This document shows, one piece after another, positions 23,265 to 31,813 of a DNA stretch of 64,000 nucleotides. The number at the start of each line of letters is the position of its first letter. The stretch's first letter is position 1. The DNA comes from an uncultured Flavobacterium sp. (GTDB taxonomy: Bacteria > Bacteroidota > Bacteroidia > Flavobacteriales > Flavobacteriaceae). The stretch spans positions 131,586 to 195,585 of the forward strand of contig NZ_OY730257.1 in assembly GCF_963422545.1 (NCBI RefSeq), given 5' to 3'. The notes beneath the pieces were generated by a model. It saw only the letters and a list, made by a program, of their open reading frames with translations, was not told where the DNA came from and ran no database searches. The position numbers and the translations under genes are program-made.

Positions 23265-24767
23265 TTACAGCAATCCTTCCTTCAGAGCTGTTAAAGCCTG
23301 AGTGTCGAAAACGGTATTATCACTTCTTGTAAAAATTCCGAAACCATTATTTCCAGTGCTTCCTTCATCCCAATAAAACGGTAATAAACCATTTGCTCGA
23401 GCTGTTTTTACAACAGTTTTTAAATAATATGCTCTCGAAGCTAAATGTAAAGTTAAAGCATCTCCGGTTAAAGTCGTTCTACGGATGGCTCCAAATTCTC
23501 CTAATAAAACCGGAATTCCATTATCGATAAACTGCGTTTTCATTAATTTAAAGGTTTTATCTAAATCGGCTTCTTCTCCATAAGTTGCATTTCGTTCTGT
23601 ATCTGTTGTTGAGTGATAATTTGCTCCCCAATAGTAGAACATTTTACCCCAAGATTCATCTTTAGTCATACCGGCAAAATTCCACGGACCATAATAATGA
23701 ACCTCTACCATCATACGATTTGCTGCTGTATCTGTAGGCAATATAGTCATTAATTTGCTTGTTTTTTCAATATCCGTTGATGGTCCCTGAATTACTAAGG
23801 TACGATATGCGTTTTTTCCACCAGTAGAACGAACTGCATTAATAAAAGTTTGATGATATGAAGTTAAAACAGCCATTTGTCCAGCATCATCAACCGCCGG
23901 TTCGTTGGCACTGGCGAAAAGCAAATGCTCGTCAAATCCGCGTAATTGTGTTGCGATTTGTTCCCAAAAAGCTTTTTGTTTGGCATTTGTTTCTATTTTT
24001 TTAGCTTCGGTAATATTATTTTCTAACCATCCACCATCCCAGTGAATATTTACAAGAACATACATATCATTGTCAACACAATATTGAACTACTTCTTTTA
24101 CTCTGTCAAGCCATTCAGTTTTAAGTTGTGCTGTTGCAGAATTTGCCATATATTGATTCCACGAACAAGGAATTCTTATCGCATTAAATCCGTTTGCTTT
24201 TACAGCATCGATCAAAGCTTTTGTAACTTTTGGATTTCCCCATGCAGTTTCTCCTCCAATTGCATCTAATGTATTCCCAATATTCCACCCTAATTTTATT
24301 TTTCCTGCTAATTGTACAGCTGTGCTTGACATTCCGGATTGATCTGCCGCAATTGGGTTTGTATTATAACTTGGGTATAAACTAGCAGCTGCCTCTTTAC
24401 CTGCCTGAGTAACTGCGATCTTTACAGGTGAAGCTTCTCCTGAACTAACTGTAATAGTTGCTGTTCTTGCTTCTGTACTTGTGTTTTCTGAAGCTGTTAT
24501 TTTAACGGCAACAGTTCCAGAAGTTCCCCCTACCTGACTTAATTGAATCCAGCTTGCACTTGGATTACTAATCATCCACGCTGTAACATTTGAATTGATA
24601 TTTATGCTGGCTTCACTGCCTTTGCTTGCAAAATCAATTTTATTAATATCTACAGCAAGAGTTTTTGCTGCTGCTTTTTCTTCTTTATCAGAACTGCAAG
24701 CCCAAATACTTAAAAAAGTGAAGCATAAAATGGTACTCAATAAGCAAATTTTAATTGTATTTTTCAT
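23265..24767 (-). CDS. BACON-GH5 endo-xyloglucanase-type lipoprotein
   Basis: 500 aa. A lipoprotein signal peptide ends in IWACSS (Cys 24). A BACON domain (about 36-125; repeated S/T-rich strands ending KIAVTQAG) precedes a GH5 domain of the subfamily 4 type (about 150-495). The GH5 starts LGWNIGNTLDAIGGETAWGNP, has the acid/base Glu in ASANEPAV (about 287) and the nucleophile Glu in LLGEFGAI (about 423). BACON-GH5_4 is the arrangement of the surface endo-xyloglucanase of the Bacteroides ovatus xyloglucan locus. It starts 2 bp after the GH3 stop and likely cuts the polymer at the cell surface. Confidence 0.92.
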   Translation of the reverse strand: MKNTIKICLLSTILCFTFLSIWACSSDKEEKAAAKTLAVDINKIDFASKGSEASININSNVTAWMISNPSASWIQLSQVGGTSGTVAVKITASENTSTEARTATITVSSGEASPVKIAVTQAGKEAAASLYPSYNTNPIAADQSGMSSTAVQLAGKIKLGWNIGNTLDAIGGETAWGNPKVTKALIDAVKANGFNAIRIPCSWNQYMANSATAQLKTEWLDRVKEVVQYCVDNDMYVLVNIHWDGGWLENNITEAKKIETNAKQKAFWEQIATQLRGFDEHLLFASANEPAVDDAGQMAVLTSYHQTFINAVRSTGGKNAYRTLVIQGPSTDIEKTSKLMTILPTDTAANRMMVEVHYYGPWNFAGMTKDESWGKMFYYWGANYHSTTDTERNATYGEEADLDKTFKLMKTQFIDNGIPVLLGEFGAIRRTTLTGDALTLHLASRAYYLKTVVKTARANGLLPFYWDEGSTGNNGFGIFTRSDNTVFDTQALTALKEGLL

Positions 24768-24768
24768 C

Positions 24769-27003
24769 TTATTTGATTGTTAAAGCGATTTCTTTTTTAA
24801 TATCTCTTGAAGAACTCCCTAATTTTAAAGTGTATTTTCCTGGCTCAACTGTCCATTTTTTAGCAGCAACATCGTAGTACGCTAATTCTTTTACGGGAAC
24901 TTTAATGGTAACTGTCTGTGAAGCTCCGGCTTTTACCAAGACTTTTGAGAATCCTTTTAATTCCTGAGCAGCACGTGTTATTTTTGAATCTGATTTTGCA
25001 GCGTACAACTGAACTACTTCTTTTCCATCGACTTTTCCTGTGTTTTTAACGTCTACAGAAACTGAAATTGTTTCATTTTCTGCATAGGAAGTTTTATCTG
25101 CTTTAGCATTTTCAAAAGCAAAAGTGGTGTATGATAATCCGTAACCAAAAGGATATAAAGGCGTAATATTTTTAGTGTCAAACCAACGATATCCTATCAA
25201 AATTCCTTCGGCATAGTTTACTGTTTTTCCTCCAGGGAAACTGTTTGTTGCATGTGCAGGAGAATCCATAATATTTTTAGGCATGGTCCAAGGTAATTTT
25301 CCTGACGGATTTACTTTTCCTAAAATTACATCTGCCAAAGCATTTCCTCCTTCTGAACCATTAAACCAACTCCATACTAATGCTGAAGTTTTTTTGCTTA
25401 CTGCATCAATATCAAAAGGTGCTCCGGCGATCATCACAACAATTGTTTTTGGATTAACAGCTAATACTTTCTGAATTAATTCTTCTTGTCCAAATGGTAG
25501 TTTTAAATTTCTACGATCTGATGCTTCTGTTTCGTAATCGCGGTTTGAACCTGCAAAAATGATCGCAACATCTGATTTTTTAGCGGCTTCTACTGCTTCT
25601 AATACTTTTGCAGGATCTAATTGATCAACTGTCACGGGCCCATTTAAGGTAATATCGCCCAATTTTCCTTTATTTTTCACGTCGTAACGTTCTAAATATC
25701 CTTCGGCATAATTGATTTTAATAGATGATGGCAATCTGTTTTTTAAACCTTCAAGTGGTGTAATTTCTCTTTTGGTTTTTACTCCTGCACCAAATCCGCC
25801 AAGGGAATTTTTCTTTGTTGCATTATTTCCAATTACGGCAATAGATTTAACTCCGTCTAATTTTAATGGCAATGCGTTGTTTTCGTTTTTCAATAAAACT
25901 ACCGCTTCTGCAGCAATTTTATAGGCATCCTGATAATGCGCTTCGGTTGCAATGCTTCCTTTTACGCGGTCTTTACTTCCCATTGCTTTTACCTGAAATA
26001 AGACACGTAAAATTCTTTTTACATGTTTATCGATTTCTGCTTCTGAGATTTCTTTGTTTTTCGCAGCAGCAATTAATTTATCTGCAAGGAAAAATTCATT
26101 GAAAGGTTTTGGTGTTCCCATTTCAATATCTAAACCACTTTCTAAAGATTTTACTGTAGAATGTACCGCAGCCCAGTCCGAAACTACAACTCCTTTAAAT
26201 CCCCATTCGTCACGAAGGATTTTGTTGAGCATATAATCGTTCTCACATAAATATTCGCCTCTAAATTTATTGTAAGCACCCATGATCGCATACGCATGAG
26301 CTTCTTTTACTGTTGCTTCAAATGCCGGAAGATAAATTTCACGAAGTGTACGTTCGTCAATCTGCACATCAACAAAATCACGGTTTGTTTCCTGATTGTT
26401 TGCTGCAAAATGTTTCACGCAAGCCATAACATCATTGTCTTGTAAACCTACAACTAATGGCACAGCGATTTTTTTATTCAAAAACGGATCTTCAGACATA
26501 TATTCATATGTTCTTCCGCCAAGCGGTGATCTTACCATATTGATTGCCGGAGAAAGTAACATATCTTTATCTCTGGCGCGAAGTTCTTGTCCAACGCTGC
26601 TTCCAAAAGTATAAGCCATTTCAGCATTCCATGTTGCTGCTAACGCTCCGCCAGCCGGATAATACGTTGCAAAATCATTGGTTAATCCTGCCGGAGCCCA
26701 ATTATCACGAGATATTTCTTCGCGAACTCCAAGCGGTCCGTCAGCCATTTTTAGTTCCGGAATGCCTAAACGTTTTACGCCTCCGCTGGTAAACATACTG
26801 TTTCCGTGCAGCATTCCAATTTTTTCCTCAAGTGTCATTTGAGAAATTAATTTATCTATTTCGGCATCATGTTCTGAACCAATTTCTTTTCCCTGATATT
26901 CTTTCTGAGCTGCTTCAGAACCAGAATTCTGTGCTTCATTTTTACATGAAACAAAAAACATTAGTGTCAGCGCTGCCGAGAAGTATATAAATTTGTTTTT
27001 CAT
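24769..27003 (-). CDS. Glycoside hydrolase family 3 (beta-glucosidase type)
   Basis: 744 aa from the ATG at 27003; the upstream in-frame extension has no signal peptide and is rejected. Lipoprotein-type N-terminus (LMFFVSCKNEAQ). The GH3 barrel shows MADGPLGVREE, CVKHFAANNQETNRD and the nucleophile Asp in VVVSDWAAVH (about 276). The second sandwich domain and a C-terminal fibronectin-like domain (about 640-744, FENAKADKTSYAENETISVSVDVKNTG) complete the usual layout. It would release glucose from xyloglucan-derived cello-oligosaccharides in the periplasm. Tightly linked to the GH5 gene. Confidence 0.92.
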   Translation of the reverse strand: MKNKFIYFSAALTLMFFVSCKNEAQNSGSEAAQKEYQGKEIGSEHDAEIDKLISQMTLEEKIGMLHGNSMFTSGGVKRLGIPELKMADGPLGVREEISRDNWAPAGLTNDFATYYPAGGALAATWNAEMAYTFGSSVGQELRARDKDMLLSPAINMVRSPLGGRTYEYMSEDPFLNKKIAVPLVVGLQDNDVMACVKHFAANNQETNRDFVDVQIDERTLREIYLPAFEATVKEAHAYAIMGAYNKFRGEYLCENDYMLNKILRDEWGFKGVVVSDWAAVHSTVKSLESGLDIEMGTPKPFNEFFLADKLIAAAKNKEISEAEIDKHVKRILRVLFQVKAMGSKDRVKGSIATEAHYQDAYKIAAEAVVLLKNENNALPLKLDGVKSIAVIGNNATKKNSLGGFGAGVKTKREITPLEGLKNRLPSSIKINYAEGYLERYDVKNKGKLGDITLNGPVTVDQLDPAKVLEAVEAAKKSDVAIIFAGSNRDYETEASDRRNLKLPFGQEELIQKVLAVNPKTIVVMIAGAPFDIDAVSKKTSALVWSWFNGSEGGNALADVILGKVNPSGKLPWTMPKNIMDSPAHATNSFPGGKTVNYAEGILIGYRWFDTKNITPLYPFGYGLSYTTFAFENAKADKTSYAENETISVSVDVKNTGKVDGKEVVQLYAAKSDSKITRAAQELKGFSKVLVKAGASQTVTIKVPVKELAYYDVAAKKWTVEPGKYTLKLGSSSRDIKKEIALTIK

Positions 27004-27088
27004 TGATTGTGGTTTTTTTAATTTTTTGACAGTTATGTTAGTAAACCCGACAGGTTTTAATCCTGATGCATCGGGAGACAATCTATAT

Positions 27089-29095
27089 TTATATTTTCTT
27101 AAATCTTATCGCTGTTCCTCCTGCTCCGCCTAAATGTAATTTTAGCGAATCTGAAGCTTTTACTGTTTTCTTTGAAATTGCTACTGCTTCAGGATTGTGT
27201 TTTTGATCTGTTCCTTCTGCATCGGCATAAATTTGTGCTTCGTATGTTGCCTTTTTATCTAAAAATGATAATGAAATTTCAAGATCTCTTGGATTTTCGT
27301 TTGTGATACTTCCTAAAAACCAGTCGGCACTATTTCTGTCTTTACGGGCTGTCGTGATGTATTGACCAATTTCTCCGTTCAACACTTTTGTATCTTCCCA
27401 ATCTGTTGGAACATCTTTTAAGAATTGTAATGCTGGTTTTCCTTCGTAATTTTCTGGAAGATCAGCCAACATTTGAATTGGAGAATATGTTGTTACATAA
27501 ATAGCCAATTGCTGCCCAACTGTTCCCTGAATTCTTTTTCCAGGATAACCTTGTTTTACCTCAACATCAAAGATTCCCGGTGTAAAATCCATTGGTCCTG
27601 AAAGTAATCTTGTAAACGGAATTATGCTTAAATGATTTGGTGGATTTCCTTCGCTCCAAGCGTTATATTCTTGTCCGCGTGCAGCTTCTCTCGAAACCAT
27701 ATTTGGATAAGTTCTACGTTCTCCTGTATCTTTTATTGATTCGTGGTATAAAACGGCTAGATCGTATTGTGCTGCTTTTTCTAAAATATATCTGAAGTAA
27801 TTTACTCCAAATTGCCCGAAGTGCATTTCTTTCATGTTTAATTTAGAACCTACATGACCAATTTTTACGGTATGGATTCCTAGTTTTTTGTACAATGCAA
27901 AACCTTCATCAACTTGTTTTAGGTAATTAATCAGGTTCGAACCTGTTTCGTGATATCCAATTAATTCGATATTCTTTTTCTTTCCGTACTCGACTACTTT
28001 TTCTAAATCGAAATTGTCTGCATTTTGGGTGAAACTAAACATGTGCATACGGTTTTCATACCAGCCCGGAGTCCAGCCTTTGTTCCAGCCTTCGATCAAT
28101 AAATGATGGAAACCTTCTTTAGCCGTAAAATCCATATATTCTTCGGCGTGTTTTGTGGTTGCGCCTTGTTTGTCGCTTTCCCAAAAAGTATATTTCCCAA
28201 TGTGCATTCCCCACCAAATTCCTAAGTATTTGTATGGTTTAAAATAGCTGTTTGTGTTTTTTAATTTGTTTGGTTCGTTTAGATTTAAAATCAAATAAGA
28301 GGTAATTAAATCTGTTGGTTTTTCACCAATTTGGATGGTTCTCCAAGATGAAGTGAAGGTGTCTTTTACACGGACTTTTACTCCGTCTGACCAAGGCACA
28401 AGATCGGTTTTTAATTGTGTCCCAACATTATTTACCAAAGTTGTACTGGCGTAATCAATAAGATTTGCTTCATGAAAACTCAAGGCTAATCCGCTTTTAC
28501 TTTCTATAGTTAATGGAGTCAAAACGGTATCCAGTTTACTAACCGGAGCCGCTTCAAATAAATATTCGTCACGGTTTTCTCTGTTTGCCGGAATCCACCA
28601 TGCTTTTCCATCTTCTTTTAAATTAAAAGTCGTTTTTTCATCCATAATGAAAATACTGTCTTTTACATTTTGTTTTGGATAAACATATCGAAATGCAACT
28701 CCATCATCAAAAGCTCTAAACTGAATTTCTAGTTTACGTTTGTTTCCTGTTTTTTGCTGTAACTCTACAGATAACTGATTGTAATGGTTTCTGATATTTT
28801 TCTTCTCTCCCCAAACTTGTTCCCATGTTTCGTCAAAAGTGGAGTTTTTGACATTTTTGATTTCGAAATTAGTACTGAAGTCTTCATTTCCTTTCAATAA
28901 AAATCCTAAATCCGATGGCGTAATGACTTCGGTTTTTCCGTGCGAAACGGCATATTTTGGAGCATTTTTTACAAGCTCAAATTTGATTTTATTTTGTCCG
29001 TTTGGTGACGCTAGTTCATAAGCGTTTTTATTTTTCTGACTGTATCCAATCGAAACTGAAAGTAATAAAGCGGGAAGAATGAGGTAATTTTTCAT
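27089..29095 (-). CDS. Glycoside hydrolase family 97
   Basis: 668 aa with a signal peptide (MKNYLILPALLLSVSIGYS). It has the GH97 beta-sandwich, barrel and C-terminal sandwich. Motifs are LLIEGWNKGWTPGWYENR, IGYHETGSN, KIGHVG, YHESIKDTGERRTYPN and FTRLLSGPMDFTPGIFDV. The HET and KxGxVG pattern fits the inverting SusB-like alpha-glucosidase group better than the retaining alpha-galactosidase group, which has an Asp nucleophile; this is judged from memory. A GH97 is not a standard part of described xyloglucan loci, so it may act on a side-chain variant or another glycan. Confidence 0.9.
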   Translation of the reverse strand: MKNYLILPALLLSVSIGYSQKNKNAYELASPNGQNKIKFELVKNAPKYAVSHGKTEVITPSDLGFLLKGNEDFSTNFEIKNVKNSTFDETWEQVWGEKKNIRNHYNQLSVELQQKTGNKRKLEIQFRAFDDGVAFRYVYPKQNVKDSIFIMDEKTTFNLKEDGKAWWIPANRENRDEYLFEAAPVSKLDTVLTPLTIESKSGLALSFHEANLIDYASTTLVNNVGTQLKTDLVPWSDGVKVRVKDTFTSSWRTIQIGEKPTDLITSYLILNLNEPNKLKNTNSYFKPYKYLGIWWGMHIGKYTFWESDKQGATTKHAEEYMDFTAKEGFHHLLIEGWNKGWTPGWYENRMHMFSFTQNADNFDLEKVVEYGKKKNIELIGYHETGSNLINYLKQVDEGFALYKKLGIHTVKIGHVGSKLNMKEMHFGQFGVNYFRYILEKAAQYDLAVLYHESIKDTGERRTYPNMVSREAARGQEYNAWSEGNPPNHLSIIPFTRLLSGPMDFTPGIFDVEVKQGYPGKRIQGTVGQQLAIYVTTYSPIQMLADLPENYEGKPALQFLKDVPTDWEDTKVLNGEIGQYITTARKDRNSADWFLGSITNENPRDLEISLSFLDKKATYEAQIYADAEGTDQKHNPEAVAISKKTVKASDSLKLHLGGAGGTAIRFKKI

Positions 29096-29199
29096 GATAT
29101 TTTTCTTAATTCATTTTTAATAAATCGGGCGTTGGCAAGGCTTTCGCCCGATTTAGAAACTAAACAAAAACTTATTTTTATCCTAAGTTGGGATTGTTT

Positions 29200-29376
29200 T
29201 TTTGGCCACAGATTACACAGATTAAAATGATTTTTAAATTCTGTGTGTTTATTTTTTCACGCAGATTTTGCAGATTCTGCAGATTTTAATTTTTCTAATC
29301 TGTGATTGTTTTTTTGCCACGAATTACACCAATTATCCCGAATTTAATTGGTGTAAATTCGTGTAATTCGTGGCAA
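29200..29376. repeat. Repeat pair between GH97 and GH31 genes
   Basis: GGCCACAGATTACACAGATTA and GCAGATTTTGCAGATTCTGC are followed by a clean inverted repeat (29314-29376) with TTTGCCACGAATTACAC-type arms and AATTGGTGTAAATTCG. It lies in a 287-bp gap that otherwise holds nothing recognisable. It may attenuate the operon here (inference). Confidence 0.7.
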
Positions 29377-29382
29377 ACTTTT

Positions 29383-31782
29383 TTATTTTATCCACTCTGT
29401 TTTAAAAGTGGTTTTTCCGTTTAATGGGTTTGCAGTTATGTCAAAATTGTTTCCGTTTTTGGTCAATTTTATTTCCTGAACTGCGGTGTCGTTTGGTAAA
29501 AATACTTTGGCTGTCGCCGAAGTTGTTTTATCACTTGCGTATACTTTTAATGTTAGTTTACTCCAATCCATATCTTTTGTAGATTGTGCTAAACCAATGT
29601 GAGGCAATGCTGTTCCGTCTTTTACCAAAACTACGATTGGCACTTCTCCGGCTTTGATTTTATGCCATCCTGATTGGTACACTTTTTTAGTTTGATAATC
29701 AATCCATGTTCCTTCCGGAAGGTAAACGTCTCTTTCTGTTACTTCTTCAAAAAGCGGCGCTACCAAAATACTTGACCCGAATAAATATTCATTGTCAACT
29801 AACCAAGCTCCCGGATCATTTGGATATTCTACAAATAAAGCACGCATCATTGGTAATCCTTTTTGAGAACTTTCTTTTGCCTGAGCGTAGATATATGGCA
29901 TTAATTCGTAACGCATATTATCTGCTTTTCTAAATCCTTCTAAGAATTCTTTGCTGTATAACCAAGGTTCGCGCGGAGGTTCTCCGTGGCTTCTTACGTG
30001 TGAAGTAAACATCCCGAAAGGCGCCCATCTTCTGTATAAATTCTCCGGAGATTTTGTAGCAAATCCTCCAACATCATGACTCCAAAAACTGAATCCGCTT
30101 AGACCTAATGAAAGTCCACCGCGTAATTCTGCCGACATTGCTCCGTTTGAAGTTTCAGCATCTCCTCCCCAATGTAACGGGTAACGTTGAGATCCTGCCC
30201 AAGTGCTTCTTGCCCAAATTAAAGTGTACCCTTTTTCTTTCTGTGTAATTTCGGCGACAGCCTTATTATATCGTAACGGATATAAATTGTGTTCGTAAAA
30301 TCCTGTTCTTCCTGAATGGTAAATTCCGTCTGGCGGTGCAGCTTCTCCAAAATCAACTTTGAAAACTGAAACGCCTTCATCGAATAATTTCTTCAATTTT
30401 GCCTGATACCAGGTTACTGTTTCCGGATTTGAGAAATCTAAAACGGCATCTTCATAAGGAAGATTTCCTTTTCTATCTCTTACAGCTAAGTTTTTGTCCA
30501 TGATTTCAGGAAACAAAGTATTCTTTGGTGTGAAATACGGTAATTGCCATAAACACACATGAAAACCGTCTTCTTTTAAATCTGACATCATTTTTGTTGC
30601 ATCAGGGAAACGTGCTTTTGCAAACTCGTAATTGTTTCTCCAGTCTACATCAAACCAGCCTGTATCGAAGTGAATTACATCGGTTGGGATTTTGTATTTG
30701 CGTAAATCTTTTGCTACTTCTCTTCCTTCTTTTTCTGAGAAATAAGTAATACGGCTCATCCAAAAACCGAATGACCAAAGTGGCGGCATTGCAGCTTTTC
30801 CGGTTAAATTGGTGTACTGATCTAAGACATCTTTTGGTTCTCCAATAAAGAAAAACAAATCGGCTTCATCATCACCAATGTACATTTCGTTTGCACTTCC
30901 AAAATATCTTCCAAAGTCGACGGTTATTGGTGTAGAATGATGCATGAAAACTCCATAACCACGGCTGCTCATGTAAAACGGAATTGGTTTGTACATGGTT
31001 TCATTCTGGATTCCGTTAGCGTCATCTGTCCATAAAACAACTTTTTGACCACGTTTGTTGAATTGTGTAAATGATTCTCCGCAACCAAATATTTTTTCGT
31101 CCGGTTCTAAGCTAAAAGCTGCGCCCATACTTCTTGAATAATCGCTGTTTCTACGAACGTACGAGAATGGAAGTGTTGGTGTATATGTATTTTTAAAATC
31201 GGTATCGTGAAGTGTACTTGTCAGCAATTTTCCGTTTTCATCGTAAATTTTTACATGCCACGGTTTTGTCAAAATTTCTACAACTCCATGTTTACTGGTA
31301 TATTTATGTCCGCCCTCAATTTTAGAATATTTCCATAATTCAGGATGATTTGGTGCAACGCCGTCAACCAACATCAAGGATTCTTTTTGCGGATGAAACT
31401 GCGGACCTGAAGTTGTTTTTATTCTGATAGTTCTGTCTGAAACAAACTGAATTTCGAATGGCAATTCTGGTGAAACTTCGTATTCTGTTGTTGGAAATTC
31501 GTTTGGTTTCTCAACATCAGGTTTCATCATCATGTTGTTGAAAGCCTGACGTGTTTTATAATTGTATCTCAGATATTTTATGGTTCCTTTTCCGGTTGCC
31601 GGATCGAAAGAAGCCAATTCATCGGCAAAATAAAAAGTGTTCAGGTAATTCTGAAAATCTTTGCTGATATCTATTGGAGCGTTTAATACATCTGCATTTT
31701 GGATTTGTGCCGATGCCTTTGGCGAAAGCAACAATCCAAAACCCATGAACAGCGACAAAGATGCTATCTGTATTTTTTTCAT
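29383..31782 (-). CDS. Glycoside hydrolase family 31 (alpha-xylosidase type)
   Basis: 799 aa from the ATG at 31782, which opens a proper signal peptide (MKKIQIASLSLFMGFGLLLS, cut near ASAQ); an upstream in-frame start has none. The GH31 barrel has the nucleophile Asp in FKVDFGEAAPPDG (about 476) and the acid Asp in LHWGGDAETSNG (about 538). The FGE after the nucleophile is the signature of alpha-xylosidases such as YicI rather than alpha-glucosidases. It would remove the non-reducing-end xylose of xyloglucan oligosaccharides, feeding XylA and XylB in the same cluster. Confidence 0.92.
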   Translation of the reverse strand: MKKIQIASLSLFMGFGLLLSPKASAQIQNADVLNAPIDISKDFQNYLNTFYFADELASFDPATGKGTIKYLRYNYKTRQAFNNMMMKPDVEKPNEFPTTEYEVSPELPFEIQFVSDRTIRIKTTSGPQFHPQKESLMLVDGVAPNHPELWKYSKIEGGHKYTSKHGVVEILTKPWHVKIYDENGKLLTSTLHDTDFKNTYTPTLPFSYVRRNSDYSRSMGAAFSLEPDEKIFGCGESFTQFNKRGQKVVLWTDDANGIQNETMYKPIPFYMSSRGYGVFMHHSTPITVDFGRYFGSANEMYIGDDEADLFFFIGEPKDVLDQYTNLTGKAAMPPLWSFGFWMSRITYFSEKEGREVAKDLRKYKIPTDVIHFDTGWFDVDWRNNYEFAKARFPDATKMMSDLKEDGFHVCLWQLPYFTPKNTLFPEIMDKNLAVRDRKGNLPYEDAVLDFSNPETVTWYQAKLKKLFDEGVSVFKVDFGEAAPPDGIYHSGRTGFYEHNLYPLRYNKAVAEITQKEKGYTLIWARSTWAGSQRYPLHWGGDAETSNGAMSAELRGGLSLGLSGFSFWSHDVGGFATKSPENLYRRWAPFGMFTSHVRSHGEPPREPWLYSKEFLEGFRKADNMRYELMPYIYAQAKESSQKGLPMMRALFVEYPNDPGAWLVDNEYLFGSSILVAPLFEEVTERDVYLPEGTWIDYQTKKVYQSGWHKIKAGEVPIVVLVKDGTALPHIGLAQSTKDMDWSKLTLKVYASDKTTSATAKVFLPNDTAVQEIKLTKNGNNFDITANPLNGKTTFKTEWIK

Positions 31783-31813
31783 TTTGTGGTTATTTAGTTG
31801 TATTAATAGTGTT

